Origin: AP-15 sp963781215
GTDB lineage: Bacteria; Pseudomonadota; Alphaproteobacteria; ATCC43930; CGMCC-115725
Direction: 5' to 3'
Length of the DNA: 64,000 bases
Assembly: GCA_963781215.1 (NCBI GenBank)
Contig: CAWAFE010000028.1
Coordinates: 186,001-250,000 of the forward strand
A model generated the notes under the pieces. It saw only the letters and a program-made list of their open reading frames with translations, was not told the origin of the DNA and ran no database searches. Shown here in pieces: positions 30,153 to 39,577 of this stretch (positions are counted from its first letter, which is position 1; every line of letters begins with the position of its first letter). The position numbers were made by a program, and so were the translations under genes.

Positions 30153-30530
30153 ATGAGCGCCATTCGCTACACCCGCGACCACGAATGGATTCGTCTTGAC
30201 GGCGAGGTTGCCGTGATCGGAATTACCGATTACGCGCAGTCGCAGCTCGGCGACGTCGTCTATGTCGAGCTGCCGGAGATCGGCCGTCGGGTTGAGAAGG
30301 GCAAGGAGGCGGCGGTCGTCGAATCGGTCAAGGCGGCGAGCGAGGTCTACGCGCCTGCCACGGGCGAGGTCGTTGCGGTCAACGAGGCGATCGCCGCCGA
30401 TCCCGCCAAAGTCAACGCCGATCCGATGGGCGAGGGATGGTTCTTGAAGCTGCGCCTCGATAACCCAAAGGAACTCGACGGCCTCTTGGACGACGCGGCC
30501 TACCAGCATCTCGTCGAGGAAGCCTCCTGA
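30153..30530 (+). CDS. gcvH: Glycine cleavage H-protein
   Basis: A 125-residue lipoyl carrier that shuttles aminomethyl between P-, T- and L-proteins. The lipoylated Lys lies in VVESVKAASEVYAPATGEVV. RYTRDHEWIRLDGEVAVIGI and ADPMGEGWFLKLRL are family marks. GGAGGA precedes the ATG, 19 bases after the gcvT stop. The stop overlaps the gcvPA start by one base (TGATG). Confidence 0.97.
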   Translation: MSAIRYTRDHEWIRLDGEVAVIGITDYAQSQLGDVVYVELPEIGRRVEKGKEAAVVESVKAASEVYAPATGEVVAVNEAIAADPAKVNADPMGEGWFLKLRLDNPKELDGLLDDAAYQHLVEEAS

Positions 30531-31876
30531 TGCGGTACCTGCCGCTGACCCCGCGCGACCGCGGCGAGATGCTGGCCGAGGTCGGCGTCGATTCGATCGA
30601 GGCGCTGTTCGCCGATGTCCCCGACGCGGCACGGCTCGACGGCCTCGTCGATCTTCCAACGGCGATGGGCGAGATCGAGGTCGAGCGGGCGATTTCGCGG
30701 ATGGCCGCGCAAAATCTCGCCGCCGGCTCGGCTCCGTTCTTTGTCGGCGGTGGGGCGTACCACCATCATGTGCCGGCCGCGGTCGATCATTTGATCCAGC
30801 GCGGCGAATTCCTGACCTCCTACACCCCATACCAGCCCGAGGTGTCGCAAGGGACCCTGCAATATCTCTTCGAGTTCCAGACCCAGGTGGCGCTGTTGAC
30901 CGGCATGGAGGTCGCCAACGCCTCGCTCTATGACGGCGCCACCTCGTGTGCCGAGGCGGTGATGATGGCCAACCGCGTCACCGGTCGGAAGCGGGCGGTG
31001 TTGTCGGGCGGCGTCCATCCGCATTACCGCGCGGTGTGCGAAACCTACGCGCGTTTTGTCGGGTTTGAGGCCACAGTTCAGGATCCGGCGCCGGGCGAGG
31101 ACGAGGACCTCGCCCGCCTCGTCGGCCCCGACACATCGTGCGTCGTCGTGCAGAACCCCGATTTTTGGGGCGAGGCGCGCGACTGGTCCGGGCTCGCCCG
31201 CACTTGCCACGACGCTGGTGCGCTGCTGGTCGTGGTGGTGACCGAGATCCTGTCGCTCGGGGCCATCTGCCCGCCCGGCGACATGGGCGCGGACATCGTC
31301 GCCGCCGAGGGTCAATCGCTCGGCAACGCGCTCAATTTCGGCGGCCCTCATCTCGGCCTCTTCGCCAGCCGCGACAAATTCGTGCGCCAGATGCCGGGCC
31401 GCCTCGCCGGGCAGACGGTCGACACCGATGGACGGCGCGGCTGGGTGCTGACCCTGTCGACCCGCGAGCAGCACATCCGGCGCGAGCGGGCGACCAGCAA
31501 CATCTGCACCAATTCGGGCTTGTGCGCGCTCGCCTTCACGATCCACCTGGCTCTGCTCGGCGAAGACGGGTTCGGCCGGCTCGCCCGCCTCAACCATGCC
31601 GCGGCAGTGGGGTTGGCCGAGCGTCTCGAGCGGCTGCCTGGGGTCGAGCTCGTCAACCGGGCGTTCTTCAACGAGTTCTCGCTGCGCCTGCCATGTCCGG
31701 CGGCCCCGGTTGTCGAGGCGCTCGCCGACAAGGGCATTCTCTGCGGCATCCCGGCGAGCCGCCTCTATCCGGACCGCGCCGGGCTGGCGAACCTGCTGTT
31801 GGTGGCGGCGACCGAGACGGTGACCGAGGAAGACATGAACCGGCTGGAGCAGGGTTTGCGGGAGACATTGTCGTGA
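30530..31876 (+). CDS. gcvPA: Glycine dehydrogenase (decarboxylating) subunit 1
   Basis: This is the N-terminal half of split P-protein (448 residues), which pairs with GcvPB to decarboxylate glycine. Family blocks include FVGGGAYHHHVPAAVDHLIQ, TSYTPYQPEVSQGTLQYLFE, ASLYDGATSCAEAVMMANRV and SNICTNSGLCALAFTIHLAL. It starts within the gcvH stop and its own stop overlaps gcvPB (GTGA), so the four genes are tightly coupled. No PLP Lys is present in this half, as expected. Confidence 0.96.
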   Translation: MRYLPLTPRDRGEMLAEVGVDSIEALFADVPDAARLDGLVDLPTAMGEIEVERAISRMAAQNLAAGSAPFFVGGGAYHHHVPAAVDHLIQRGEFLTSYTPYQPEVSQGTLQYLFEFQTQVALLTGMEVANASLYDGATSCAEAVMMANRVTGRKRAVLSGGVHPHYRAVCETYARFVGFEATVQDPAPGEDEDLARLVGPDTSCVVVQNPDFWGEARDWSGLARTCHDAGALLVVVVTEILSLGAICPPGDMGADIVAAEGQSLGNALNFGGPHLGLFASRDKFVRQMPGRLAGQTVDTDGRRGWVLTLSTREQHIRRERATSNICTNSGLCALAFTIHLALLGEDGFGRLARLNHAAAVGLAERLERLPGVELVNRAFFNEFSLRLPCPAAPVVEALADKGILCGIPASRLYPDRAGLANLLLVAATETVTEEDMNRLEQGLRETLS

Positions 31877-33432
31877 GCGAGTGGAGCCGGGCGCTTAGCA
31901 CGCATCCGGCCGAGGCGCCGCCTCCGGCGGCGACGGCGAGCGGCAATCGCGGCTTGCAGATCGAGGAACCGCTCATTTTCGAGCAGGATTCGCCGGGGCA
32001 TTGCGGTGTCGACCTGCCCGAGCCGCCGCCGTTCCGCGCCCGTCTCGGCGGGCTCGAACGCCGGGCTCCGGTCGGCCTGCCAGGGCTCAGCGAGCCGCAG
32101 GTCGTGCGCCACTTCACCAGGCTGTCGCAAAAGAATTATGCGATCGACGGCGGGCTCTACCCGCTCGGCTCGTGCACGATGAAGCACAACCCGCGCCTCA
32201 ACGAAAAGCTGGCGCGGCTGCCTGGCCTCGCCGACATCCATCCGTTGCAGCCGGTCTCGACCGTGCCCGGCGCGCTGGCACTGATAGACACGCTGGCGCA
32301 TTGGCTGAAGACGCTGACCGGTATGCCAGCGATCGCATTGTCGCCCGGCGCGGGGGCGCACGGCGAATTGTGCGGCATGATGGCGATCCGCGCTGCGCTC
32401 GAAGCGCGCGGCGATCGACGCGTTCGGGTGTTGGTGCCGGAATCGGCGCACGGCACCAACCCGGCAAGTGCTGCGGCGTGCGGCTACGCCGTCGACCCGA
32501 TCCCGAACAATGCGCGCGGGCGGGTTGACCGTGCCGCGCTCGAAGCCAGGCTCGGCGGCGATGTCGCGGCCCTGATGCTGACCAACCCCAACACCTGCGG
32601 CCTCTTCGAGGACGAGATCGTCGAGATCGCCGCGGCGGTGCACCGCGCTGGCGCCTTCTTCTATTGCGACGGTGCCAATTTCAACGCGATCGTCGGACGG
32701 GTGCGGCCGGCCGATCTCGGCATCGACTGCATGCATCTGAATCTGCACAAGACGTTTTCGACGCCGCATGGCGGCGGCGGGCCGGGTAGCGGGCCGGTGG
32801 CGCTGGCCGCGAGCCTTGCCCCCTACGCTCCGCTGCCGTGGCTGGTGCACGGCGCACACAGGATCGAGCTGGTCGAGCACAAGAATGGTCAAGGGCAGCA
32901 TGCGCTCGGCCGGCTGAAGGGCTTTCACGGCCAGATGGGCATGTTCGTGCGCGCGCTCGCCTACATGATGAGCCACGGCGCCGACGGGCTCCGGCAAGTC
33001 GCCGAGGACGCGGTGCTCAACGCCAACTATCTGCGGGTCGGGCTCGAAGGCGAGCTCAGCCTCGCCTATCCCGGCCCGTGCATGCACGAGGTGCTGTTCG
33101 ACGACCATTTCTTGAGGGACACTGGCGTCAGCACACTCGATTTCGCCAAGGCGCTGATCGACGAGGGCTATCACCCGATGACGATGTATTTCCCGCTGGT
33201 CGTGCACGGGGCGCTGTTGATCGAGCCGACCGAGACCGAGAGCAAGGCCTCGCTCGACCAGTTCATCACGGTGGTCAAGGCGCTCGCCGCCGCGGTCCGC
33301 AGGGGCGACGCCGCGCGTTTCCATGCGGCGCCGCGCTTCACCCCCCGCCGCCGCCTCGACGAAACCGCCGCCGCCCGCAAGCCCGTCTTGCGCTGGCGCC
33401 CCGACCCGGTTCGGCAAGAGGCGGCAGAGTAG
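31873..33432 (+). CDS. gcvPB: Glycine dehydrogenase (decarboxylating) subunit 2
   Basis: The PLP-binding half of the split P-protein, 519 residues. The Schiff-base Lys is in MHLNLHKTFSTPHGGGGPGS. Others: NYAIDGGLYPLGSCTMKHNP, AHGELCGMMAIRAALEARGD and VPESAHGTNPASAAACGYAV. The GTG start overlaps the gcvPA stop. This is the last gene of the gcv operon; the L-protein (lpd) is not in the window, as it is usually shared with other dehydrogenases. Confidence 0.96.
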   Translation: MSEWSRALSTHPAEAPPPAATASGNRGLQIEEPLIFEQDSPGHCGVDLPEPPPFRARLGGLERRAPVGLPGLSEPQVVRHFTRLSQKNYAIDGGLYPLGSCTMKHNPRLNEKLARLPGLADIHPLQPVSTVPGALALIDTLAHWLKTLTGMPAIALSPGAGAHGELCGMMAIRAALEARGDRRVRVLVPESAHGTNPASAAACGYAVDPIPNNARGRVDRAALEARLGGDVAALMLTNPNTCGLFEDEIVEIAAAVHRAGAFFYCDGANFNAIVGRVRPADLGIDCMHLNLHKTFSTPHGGGGPGSGPVALAASLAPYAPLPWLVHGAHRIELVEHKNGQGQHALGRLKGFHGQMGMFVRALAYMMSHGADGLRQVAEDAVLNANYLRVGLEGELSLAYPGPCMHEVLFDDHFLRDTGVSTLDFAKALIDEGYHPMTMYFPLVVHGALLIEPTETESKASLDQFITVVKALAAAVRRGDAARFHAAPRFTPRRRLDETAAARKPVLRWRPDPVRQEAAE

Positions 33433-33538
33433 TAAATCGTCCAAATCCCGTCCCAAATCTTGGTTTTCGTGGACATAGCAATCGAGGTTGTCGAGACTGC
33501 GGCTGACGACTGAACATTTGTTTTCCGGGCCGGGTCGA

Positions 33539-35593
33539 ATGCCGCAGCGTCATCTTGTCTTTGCAAGACCCACAATCGGCTCGGACCGGGAAGACAGGTC
33601 TTTCGGGCCACCCGGTCCCGACGCGCTGGCGGCGCTGTTTCCCGAGCTCCAATCCATCCCGGCGGCATTGACATCCTGGTCCGGCTCGCGCCGTCAGGCT
33701 CTCAAAGAGGCGCATGCGGCGGCGCTCGGCGTTCCCTTCATCGTCTTCGGCTGCGGGCTGTTGCGAGCGCCGCCGAGGCGAAACGGCGCTTCCCCGGTGC
33801 TGAGCGCAACCGCGGTTGCCGTCGGAGGGCCTCGCTCGCGCGCGGCCAACGCTTTCCTCTCCGACCGCCTTCTCGCTAACCATGGTTGGGAATCGCCGGA
33901 GCTGCTCGAACGCGGTGCTGCGACGCGGCGCGAGTTGGTGGCGCAGAAAGTCGGAGGCTCGTGGTGGCATTCGGCCGAGCTGCCGACTACCGAAGGGGCG
34001 GCGCTCGTCGTCGCCGATCGTTCGGCCAGCGAGGTCGTCTGCCGGGCGATGCTGGCGGCGGCACTCGCCCAGAACCCGGCGGCTAAGGTCGTGCTCCTCG
34101 CTGCCGCTGCGTCCCCTCCGCGCGGTCTGCTCGAAGTTGCCGCCGCCCGCGGCTGCGCCGTTGTTGCCGCGGCAGTGGACCCGTGGGCAGCGATAGAGCG
34201 TGCGGCCCGAATCTACGTCGCCGGCGGGGAGACCGGTTTTCTCGCCCTGCTCGCCGGTCGCGAGGTGCATTGCTTCGGCAATTCCTTTTATTCCGGCTGG
34301 GGCCTCACGATCGATGGCGAGGCGGTGCCGCAAAGGCCCTTCGGCCGGACACTCGACGAAATCTTCGCCGGCGCCTGTCTGGTTGCAACCCGCTGCGTCG
34401 ATCCATATAGCAATAGAGCCGCCTCGTTCGAGGAGATCGTTTCTATCCTCGGCGATTGGCGCCGGACCGAGGCGGCCAACCGGCATATCGCAGTCTGCGT
34501 CGGGATGTCGTTCTGGAAGCGCCGGCGCGTCGCCGATTTCCTGCTGTCGGCGGCCGGCGCGCCGGTTTTCCGGCGGACGGCGAGGAGCGCGGTGGCGGCG
34601 GCGCGCGCACGGCCCGGGAGCTCGATTGCCCTTTGGGCGTCGCGCGCTCCGAAGGGGCTGGCAAAAGCCGCTTGGGAACACGGCATCCCGCTGGTTAGGG
34701 TCGAGGACGGGTTTTTGCGGTCGGTCGGCCTCGGCTCGGACTTCACGCCGAGCGCATCGCTGGTGCTCGACAATCTCGGCATGCATTACGATCCGCGCAC
34801 CCGCAGCGATCTCGAGCGCCTGCTGCGGGAGACCGAATTCGACCCCACCTTGATCGAGCGCGCGCGTCGACTGATCGTGCGGATCGTCGCGCGCGGCATT
34901 ACCAAATACAATCTCCATGCTTCACGGGTCGCCATCGATCTCCCGCCGAACATCCGGCGTATCCTGGTGGCCGGTCAGGTCGAGGACGATCTTTCGGTAC
35001 GTCTTGGCGGGGGCGAAATCCGCGGCAATCTCGATCTGCTCGGCCGGGTGCGCGCGGCCAACCCGGACGCCTGCATCCTCTACAAGCCGCACCCCGACAT
35101 CGAGGCGGGGCATCGCCGGGGCGCGATCCCCGATTGTCTGGCGGAGAAATTCGCCGATTTCGTGGTCCGCGGCTTTTCGACCGCGGCTCTTCTCGCCGAG
35201 ATCGACGAATTGCACACCCTGACTTCGCTCGCCGGCTTCGAGGCCTTGCTGCGGCGGCGGCGGGTCGTGGTGTACGGCAAGCCGTTCTATGCGGGTTGGG
35301 GGCTGACGACGGATTTGGCGCCGATCGATCGCGGCCGGCAACTGAGCATCGAAGAGCTTGTCGCCGGAGCGCTGATCCTCTATCCCCGCTACCTCGATCC
35401 GGTGACGCGTTTGTCTTGCGCGCCCGAGATCATGATCGAGCGCCTCTGCGATCCGACATTGTGGCAGGCGGGTCCGCTGGTCATGCTGCGCCGCCTCCAG
35501 GGCGTGCTGGCGCGGCGCTGGAGCGGCCTTGCCGCAAGGCCGCCAAAGCTCGCAGCGGGGCGAGGGTGGCGGTCTTTCGGCGCCTCGATGTGA
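33539..35593 (+). CDS. KpsC-like capsule polysaccharide glycosyltransferase
   Basis: The product has 684 residues. Two copies of an F-Y-x-G-W-G-L-T block are visible: CFGNSFYSGWGLTIDGEAVP (about residues 242-261) and VYGKPFYAGWGLTTDL (about 578-593). Between them lies VEDGFLRSVGLGSDFTPSAS, then LVLDNLGMHYDP. This two-domain layout matches KpsC/LipA, a dual beta-Kdo transferase that builds the lipid-anchored linker of ABC-exported capsules. The N-terminal domain looks shortened: it lacks its own EDGF-RS-GLG block. ATG 33539 is preferred to a TTG at 33488. No kpsS, kpsM or kpsT is near; the next genes are an SDR and a membrane sulfatase-like protein. Confidence 0.82.
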   Translation: MPQRHLVFARPTIGSDREDRSFGPPGPDALAALFPELQSIPAALTSWSGSRRQALKEAHAAALGVPFIVFGCGLLRAPPRRNGASPVLSATAVAVGGPRSRAANAFLSDRLLANHGWESPELLERGAATRRELVAQKVGGSWWHSAELPTTEGAALVVADRSASEVVCRAMLAAALAQNPAAKVVLLAAAASPPRGLLEVAAARGCAVVAAAVDPWAAIERAARIYVAGGETGFLALLAGREVHCFGNSFYSGWGLTIDGEAVPQRPFGRTLDEIFAGACLVATRCVDPYSNRAASFEEIVSILGDWRRTEAANRHIAVCVGMSFWKRRRVADFLLSAAGAPVFRRTARSAVAAARARPGSSIALWASRAPKGLAKAAWEHGIPLVRVEDGFLRSVGLGSDFTPSASLVLDNLGMHYDPRTRSDLERLLRETEFDPTLIERARRLIVRIVARGITKYNLHASRVAIDLPPNIRRILVAGQVEDDLSVRLGGGEIRGNLDLLGRVRAANPDACILYKPHPDIEAGHRRGAIPDCLAEKFADFVVRGFSTAALLAEIDELHTLTSLAGFEALLRRRRVVVYGKPFYAGWGLTTDLAPIDRGRQLSIEELVAGALILYPRYLDPVTRLSCAPEIMIERLCDPTLWQAGPLVMLRRLQGVLARRWSGLAARPPKLAAGRGWRSFGASM

Positions 35594-35700
35594 GGATTTT
35601 GCGTCACGAAGCGTTTTCCCTGCGAGAAAGGCCCATGCCGACCGATCTTGCGACCAACCGGCCTGGCGGTTTTGAGACGTTGGCGCTTTAGGCTGCGGGG

Positions 35701-36480
35701 ATGCGTGCGCCGTTCCGCGTCGTAATCATCACGGGTGCCTCGAGTGGGCTTGGCGCGGCTCTGGCCGAGGCATATGCAGGATCGGCGGTCGTGCTCGGCC
35801 TGGTCGGCCGCGATCGGCAGCGCCTTGAGGCCACGGCGCGCGCGTGCGAGGGGAAGGGGGCGAAGGTGAGCATCGCGGCGATCGACGTGGCCGAGGCTTC
35901 GGTTCTCTCATCGTGGCTGTGCCGGTTCGATCGCGACTACCCGGTGGATCTGCTGATCGCAAATGCCGGCGTATCCGCCGGACCGGATCCCGACAGCCCT
36001 TCCGAAGGTGTCGAAACCGCCACACGACAAATCGGCGTGAATTTGCTGGGCGCGATCAATACGATCGAGCCGCTGCTTCCGGCGTTGTGCGCGCGCGGCC
36101 GTGGGCGGGTCGCGGTGGTCTCGTCGATCTCCGCTTATCGCGGGCTCCCCTACAGCCCGGGCTATTGCGCGAGCAAGGCCGGGTTGCGCGCCTATGCCGA
36201 GGCGCTGCGACCGCGGCTGGCGCTGCTCGGCGTCGGCCTAACCGTGATTTGCCCCGGATTTTTCGAATCGCCGATGACCGATCGCTTCGAGGGGCCAACC
36301 CCGTTTGTATCAAGCTGCCAGGATGCCGCTCGCATCGTCAAGCGCGGGATCGACCGCGGCCGCCGCCGGGTCGCGTTCCCCTGGCCTCTCGTCCTCGGGC
36401 TGAAATTCTGCGACATGGCGCCGGCGATTGTCGGCGATGCGATCTTGCGGCGCTATCGGTTTCGGATTCGGGCGGCTTGA
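35701..36480 (+). CDS. Short-chain dehydrogenase/reductase
   Basis: The product has 259 residues with the classical SDR pattern: VVIITGASSGLGAALAEAYA, NAG in LLIANAGVSAGPDP, catalytic Ser in VAVVSSISAYRGLPYSPGYC and the Y-x-x-x-K in YCASKAGLRAYAEAL. The end LGLKFCDMAPAIVGDAILRR suggests membrane association. It lies between the KpsC-like gene and the LTA-synthase-like gene, and so may modify a capsule or lipid-linked sugar. Substrate unknown. Confidence 0.9.
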   Translation: MRAPFRVVIITGASSGLGAALAEAYAGSAVVLGLVGRDRQRLEATARACEGKGAKVSIAAIDVAEASVLSSWLCRFDRDYPVDLLIANAGVSAGPDPDSPSEGVETATRQIGVNLLGAINTIEPLLPALCARGRGRVAVVSSISAYRGLPYSPGYCASKAGLRAYAEALRPRLALLGVGLTVICPGFFESPMTDRFEGPTPFVSSCQDAARIVKRGIDRGRRRVAFPWPLVLGLKFCDMAPAIVGDAILRRYRFRIRAA

Positions 36481-36484
36481 GCCG

Positions 36485-38044
36485 GTGATCGGACTGCTCT
36501 CGATTGCCATCGGCGGCACGCTCGCGCTTTTGGCGTGGCTGATCCCGCGACAGGTTGCGGGCGCCCGAACCTACAATTCGCCGGCGCTGCTCCTCGATAT
36601 TTTACCCATCCTTCTCGGTGGCGGGCTGTTGCTGATCGGAACCGGCCGGCCGATGTTCTCGGGGTTGGTGCTGTTCTCTCTCGGCGCCGGGTTCGCCCTC
36701 GCCGACCGGACCAAGAGGGAAGCCTTGCGCGAGCCCGTGGTCTTTTCCGAGATGTCCGAGCTGCGGCACGTCTTCACCCATCCGCACCTTTATCTTCCCT
36801 TCGCCGGTTCGGGGCTCGTCATCGGCGGAACCATGGCGGCGGTCGCCCTTTGTGTCGCTCTCCTCGCCGTCAAGCCGTCGACGGGCGAAGCCCATCCGTG
36901 GTTGTTCCTGTGCGCCGCTTCGTTGGTCGCCCTGATTGGCCGGGGGCTGTCGCGGGAGCCGGCGCTGGGCGTCGCCGCGGCGGCGTTGCGCCGGTTGCAT
37001 CCCACGGGGGACCCCTTTCGAGATGCCGAGAAAATGGGCCCATTCGCCATTCTCCTCGTCTACGGCATCATCGCCCGCGCGGAGCGCGAGGCACGGCGCG
37101 CCCGGCACGCGCCGCCACTGGTTCCCGCGCGGCGGTGGTCGCGATCGACCGCGGCGGTTCCTTTGATCGTCGTGCAATGCGAGTCGTTTTTCGATGCCCG
37201 GCGGCTCTCGCCGCTGGTGCCGCGAGACCTGCTGCCGGGCTTCGACGCCTGCCGTCTAGGCGGTGCGAGCTTTGGCCGGCTGGAAGTGCCGGCCTGGGGC
37301 GCCAATACGATGCGCGCCGAGTTCGCGGTGCTGACCGGCATCCCGGAGCTGGACCTCGGCTATGACCGCTTCAACCCCTACCATGCCTTCGCCCGCGCGC
37401 CGATCGCCTCGCTGGTCCGCCATCTGCGTGAGGAAGGGTACCGAACCATCTGCCTGCATCCGTTCGACGGCGACTTCTTCCGCCGCGATCTGACCTTGCC
37501 GGCGCTGGGTTTCGAGACGTTTCTCGACCTCGAAAGCCTGGGCGGCTCGCGTCGGCCGCCCTATTGCTCCGACCCGGAGCTGGCCGGCCATGTTCTGCGA
37601 GTGCTCGATCAGGAGGGTCCGCGCGTCTTCGTCTTCGCGATCACCATGGGCAATCACGGCCCGTGGCCGGAAGGCGGGCTTCCCGTCGATCCCGATCTGC
37701 TTGCGGCGATCGACCCGACGAGCCTGCCGCAGGGTGGAGATCTGTTGCGCTATCTCGACGGGTTGCGCCGATCGGACCAGATGCTCGGGATCCTGATGGA
37801 GGGTGTCGAGCAGCGCCGCCTCGACGCGATGCTCGCCTTCTACGGGGACCACCAGCCGAGCCTACCCCAGGCCTTCGGCCATTTCGGCTTCGAGGAGTGG
37901 GGCAGCGACTATGTCTTCCGGCACGGCGCGGCATCGCCCGCGCAGCGGCTCGATCTCCCCGCCTATCGGCTGCCGGGGATCATCATCGACGCGCTCCAGG
38001 CAAGGGGCGCTATCGGCGGACCTGCCGCAACCAGGGCGGCTTGA
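36485..38044 (+). CDS. Membrane sulfatase-like protein (LTA synthase family)
   Basis: The product has about 519 residues. Several N-terminal membrane helices (IGLLSIAIGGTLALLAWL, LLDILPILLGGGLLLIG, GLVIGGTMAAVALCVALLAV, PWLFLCAASLVALIG) are followed by a periplasmic alkaline-phosphatase/sulfatase fold: VPLIVVQCESFFDAR (metal site Glu), WGANTMRAEFAVLTGI with the likely Thr nucleophile, ITMGNHGPWP and LAFYGDHQPSLPQAF. The family includes phosphoglycerol and phosphoethanolamine transferases acting on surface glycans. The GTG at 36485 is preferred, four bases after the SDR stop; in-frame TTG/ATG codons at 36428/36437 would overlap that gene. Confidence 0.83.
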   Translation: MIGLLSIAIGGTLALLAWLIPRQVAGARTYNSPALLLDILPILLGGGLLLIGTGRPMFSGLVLFSLGAGFALADRTKREALREPVVFSEMSELRHVFTHPHLYLPFAGSGLVIGGTMAAVALCVALLAVKPSTGEAHPWLFLCAASLVALIGRGLSREPALGVAAAALRRLHPTGDPFRDAEKMGPFAILLVYGIIARAEREARRARHAPPLVPARRWSRSTAAVPLIVVQCESFFDARRLSPLVPRDLLPGFDACRLGGASFGRLEVPAWGANTMRAEFAVLTGIPELDLGYDRFNPYHAFARAPIASLVRHLREEGYRTICLHPFDGDFFRRDLTLPALGFETFLDLESLGGSRRPPYCSDPELAGHVLRVLDQEGPRVFVFAITMGNHGPWPEGGLPVDPDLLAAIDPTSLPQGGDLLRYLDGLRRSDQMLGILMEGVEQRRLDAMLAFYGDHQPSLPQAFGHFGFEEWGSDYVFRHGAASPAQRLDLPAYRLPGIIIDALQARGAIGGPAATRAA

Positions 38045-38107
38045 CACCTGCCGCCGGCCACGGGAAACATCGATCTCGCCGCGGGCGGTATCGAGAGGGG
38101 CCGGGCG

Positions 38108-38854
38108 ATGGATCTGCAAGATCGAACCGTCATCGTCACCGGTGGTGCCTCCGGGATCGGCAAGGCTACGGCACTGCTGCTGGCGCGCGAGGGCGCACGG
38201 GTTTTCATCGGCGATGTCGACGAGCCCGGCGGGCGCACGATGGCGGCGGAAGCGGCCTTGGACAATCTCGTCGTCGAATATCTCCCGCTCGACCTGATCG
38301 ATCGCAGGTCGATCGATGACTTCGTCGCTGCGGTGCACGATCGCGCCGAGCGCATCGACGGCTTGGTCAACGCCGCCGGTTGGGACCAGATTCAACCTTT
38401 TCTCGAAAACCCGCCGGAGATGTGGGATCGCATCGTCGCGATCAACCTGATGGGCGCGATCCGGCTCACCCGCGGCGTGCTACCGCCGATGGTTGCGGCC
38501 GGCAGGGGCAAGATCGTCAACATCTCGAGCGACGCGGGGCGGGTCGGCAGCATGGGCGAAACCGTCTACGCCGCCGCCAAGGGCGGGCTGATCGCCTTCA
38601 CCAAATCGCTCGCCCGCGAGCTCGCCCGCTACCGCGTCAACGTCAATTGCGTGTGCCCGGGTCCGACCGACACGCCGCTCTTCCAGCGCCAGCCGGAACG
38701 AATGAAGGAGGCACTCACGCGCGCCATCCCGTTCCGCCGGATCGCCCGGCCGGGCGAAATCGCCGACGCGGTGCTGTTCTTTTTGAGCGCGCGGTCGGAT
38801 TATATCACCGGTCAGGTCCTCAGCGTCAGCGGCGGCCTGACCATGGTGGATTAA
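38108..38854 (+). CDS. SDR oxidoreductase (3-oxoacyl reductase-like)
   Basis: The product has 248 residues. VIVTGGASGIGKATALLLAR is the cofactor motif; NAAG in DGLVNAAGWDQIQPF; Ser in IVNISSDAGRVGS and Y-x-x-x-K in VYAAAKGGLIAFTKSLAREL. The end ITGQVLSVSGGLTMVD is typical of the FabG/BadH group. I recall relatives annotated as 2-hydroxycyclohexanecarboxyl-CoA dehydrogenase, but substrate is open. It may form an operon with the small secreted protein 13 bases downstream. Confidence 0.92.
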   Translation: MDLQDRTVIVTGGASGIGKATALLLAREGARVFIGDVDEPGGRTMAAEAALDNLVVEYLPLDLIDRRSIDDFVAAVHDRAERIDGLVNAAGWDQIQPFLENPPEMWDRIVAINLMGAIRLTRGVLPPMVAAGRGKIVNISSDAGRVGSMGETVYAAAKGGLIAFTKSLARELARYRVNVNCVCPGPTDTPLFQRQPERMKEALTRAIPFRRIARPGEIADAVLFFLSARSDYITGQVLSVSGGLTMVD

Positions 38855-38867
38855 CCAGGGAGGCAGA

Positions 38868-39155
38868 GTGGTGAAGATGCCAAGGAACCTGGCGGCGGTC
38901 GCCGCCGCAGCAGCAATGATCGTCGTCTCGGCGGGTGTGTCAGTCGCGCAACAGATGCCGACCAACTCAGCCGCTCAGGCCAATGTGCGCGAGAGCGAGG
39001 CATACACGCAGCTACTGCGCACCAACCCGGCCTTCCGCGCCAAGCGCATGCAGATCGAATGCGGCCCGATCAACGATCCTCAGCTTCATGCCAGCTGCGT
39101 TTCGTCGTTTCAGGCCTACGGCCCGACGCCGGAGGCCGGAAGGCCTCGGCGTTGA
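38868..39155 (+). CDS. Small secreted protein of unknown function
   Basis: The product has 95 residues with a signal peptide (RNLAAVAAAAAMIVVSAGVS, cleavage near VSVAQQ). The mature part holds YTQLLRTNPAFRAKRMQIEC and a second Cys in LHASCVSSFQAYGP, so a disulfide is plausible. GTG at 38868 (or 38871) follows GGGAGGCAG. Family not recognised. Confidence 0.68.
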   Translation: MVKMPRNLAAVAAAAAMIVVSAGVSVAQQMPTNSAAQANVRESEAYTQLLRTNPAFRAKRMQIECGPINDPQLHASCVSSFQAYGPTPEAGRPRR

Positions 39156-39175
39156 CGACGCGAGAGGACGGAACC

Positions 39176-39565
39176 ATGGCCAACCAGGCGCCGGGTTTTG
39201 CCGCCAAGCCCGATTACCGCGTCGACCTCGTGCCGGAAAGCCGGCGGGTCAGGGTCGAATTCGCTGGCGTGACGATAGCCGACAGCGGCAAAGCGCTGCG
39301 GGTCGAGGAGACCGGTCACGGGCCGGTGCATTATGTTCCGGAAGAGGACGTGCGCTTCGATCTGCTGCATCCGACGGCGCACCATACGCGCTGTCCCTAT
39401 AAGGGCGAAGCCTCGTATTGGACGATCGAGGTTCCGGCCGGTGGTACTTCTCGGCGCTCGGAAAATGCGGTGTGGGCCTATCCCACGCCCTTTGACGAGG
39501 TTGCCGGGCTCGCCGGCCATTACGCGTTTTACGCGACGCGCGTCGACGCGATCACCGTGACTTGA
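39176..39565 (+). CDS. DUF427 domain protein
   Basis: The product has 129 residues. The DUF427 pattern is clear: SRRVRVEFAGVTIADSGKAL, then VHYVPEEDVRFDLLHPTAH, RCPYKGEASYWTI and VWAYPTPFDEVAGLAGHYAF ending with a short strand. DUF427 proteins are small beta folds of unknown cellular role. GGA precedes the ATG; the gene is 12 bases upstream of the gamma-glutamyltransferase gene. Confidence 0.92.
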   Translation: MANQAPGFAAKPDYRVDLVPESRRVRVEFAGVTIADSGKALRVEETGHGPVHYVPEEDVRFDLLHPTAHHTRCPYKGEASYWTIEVPAGGTSRRSENAVWAYPTPFDEVAGLAGHYAFYATRVDAITVT

Positions 39566-39577
39566 GCAGCAGAAAAA

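Noticed and set aside
31765..33456. 563-residue minus-strand frame opposite gcvPB
   Set aside because: Shadow of gcvPB; the coding strand has the PLP Lys motif and overlap with gcvPA.
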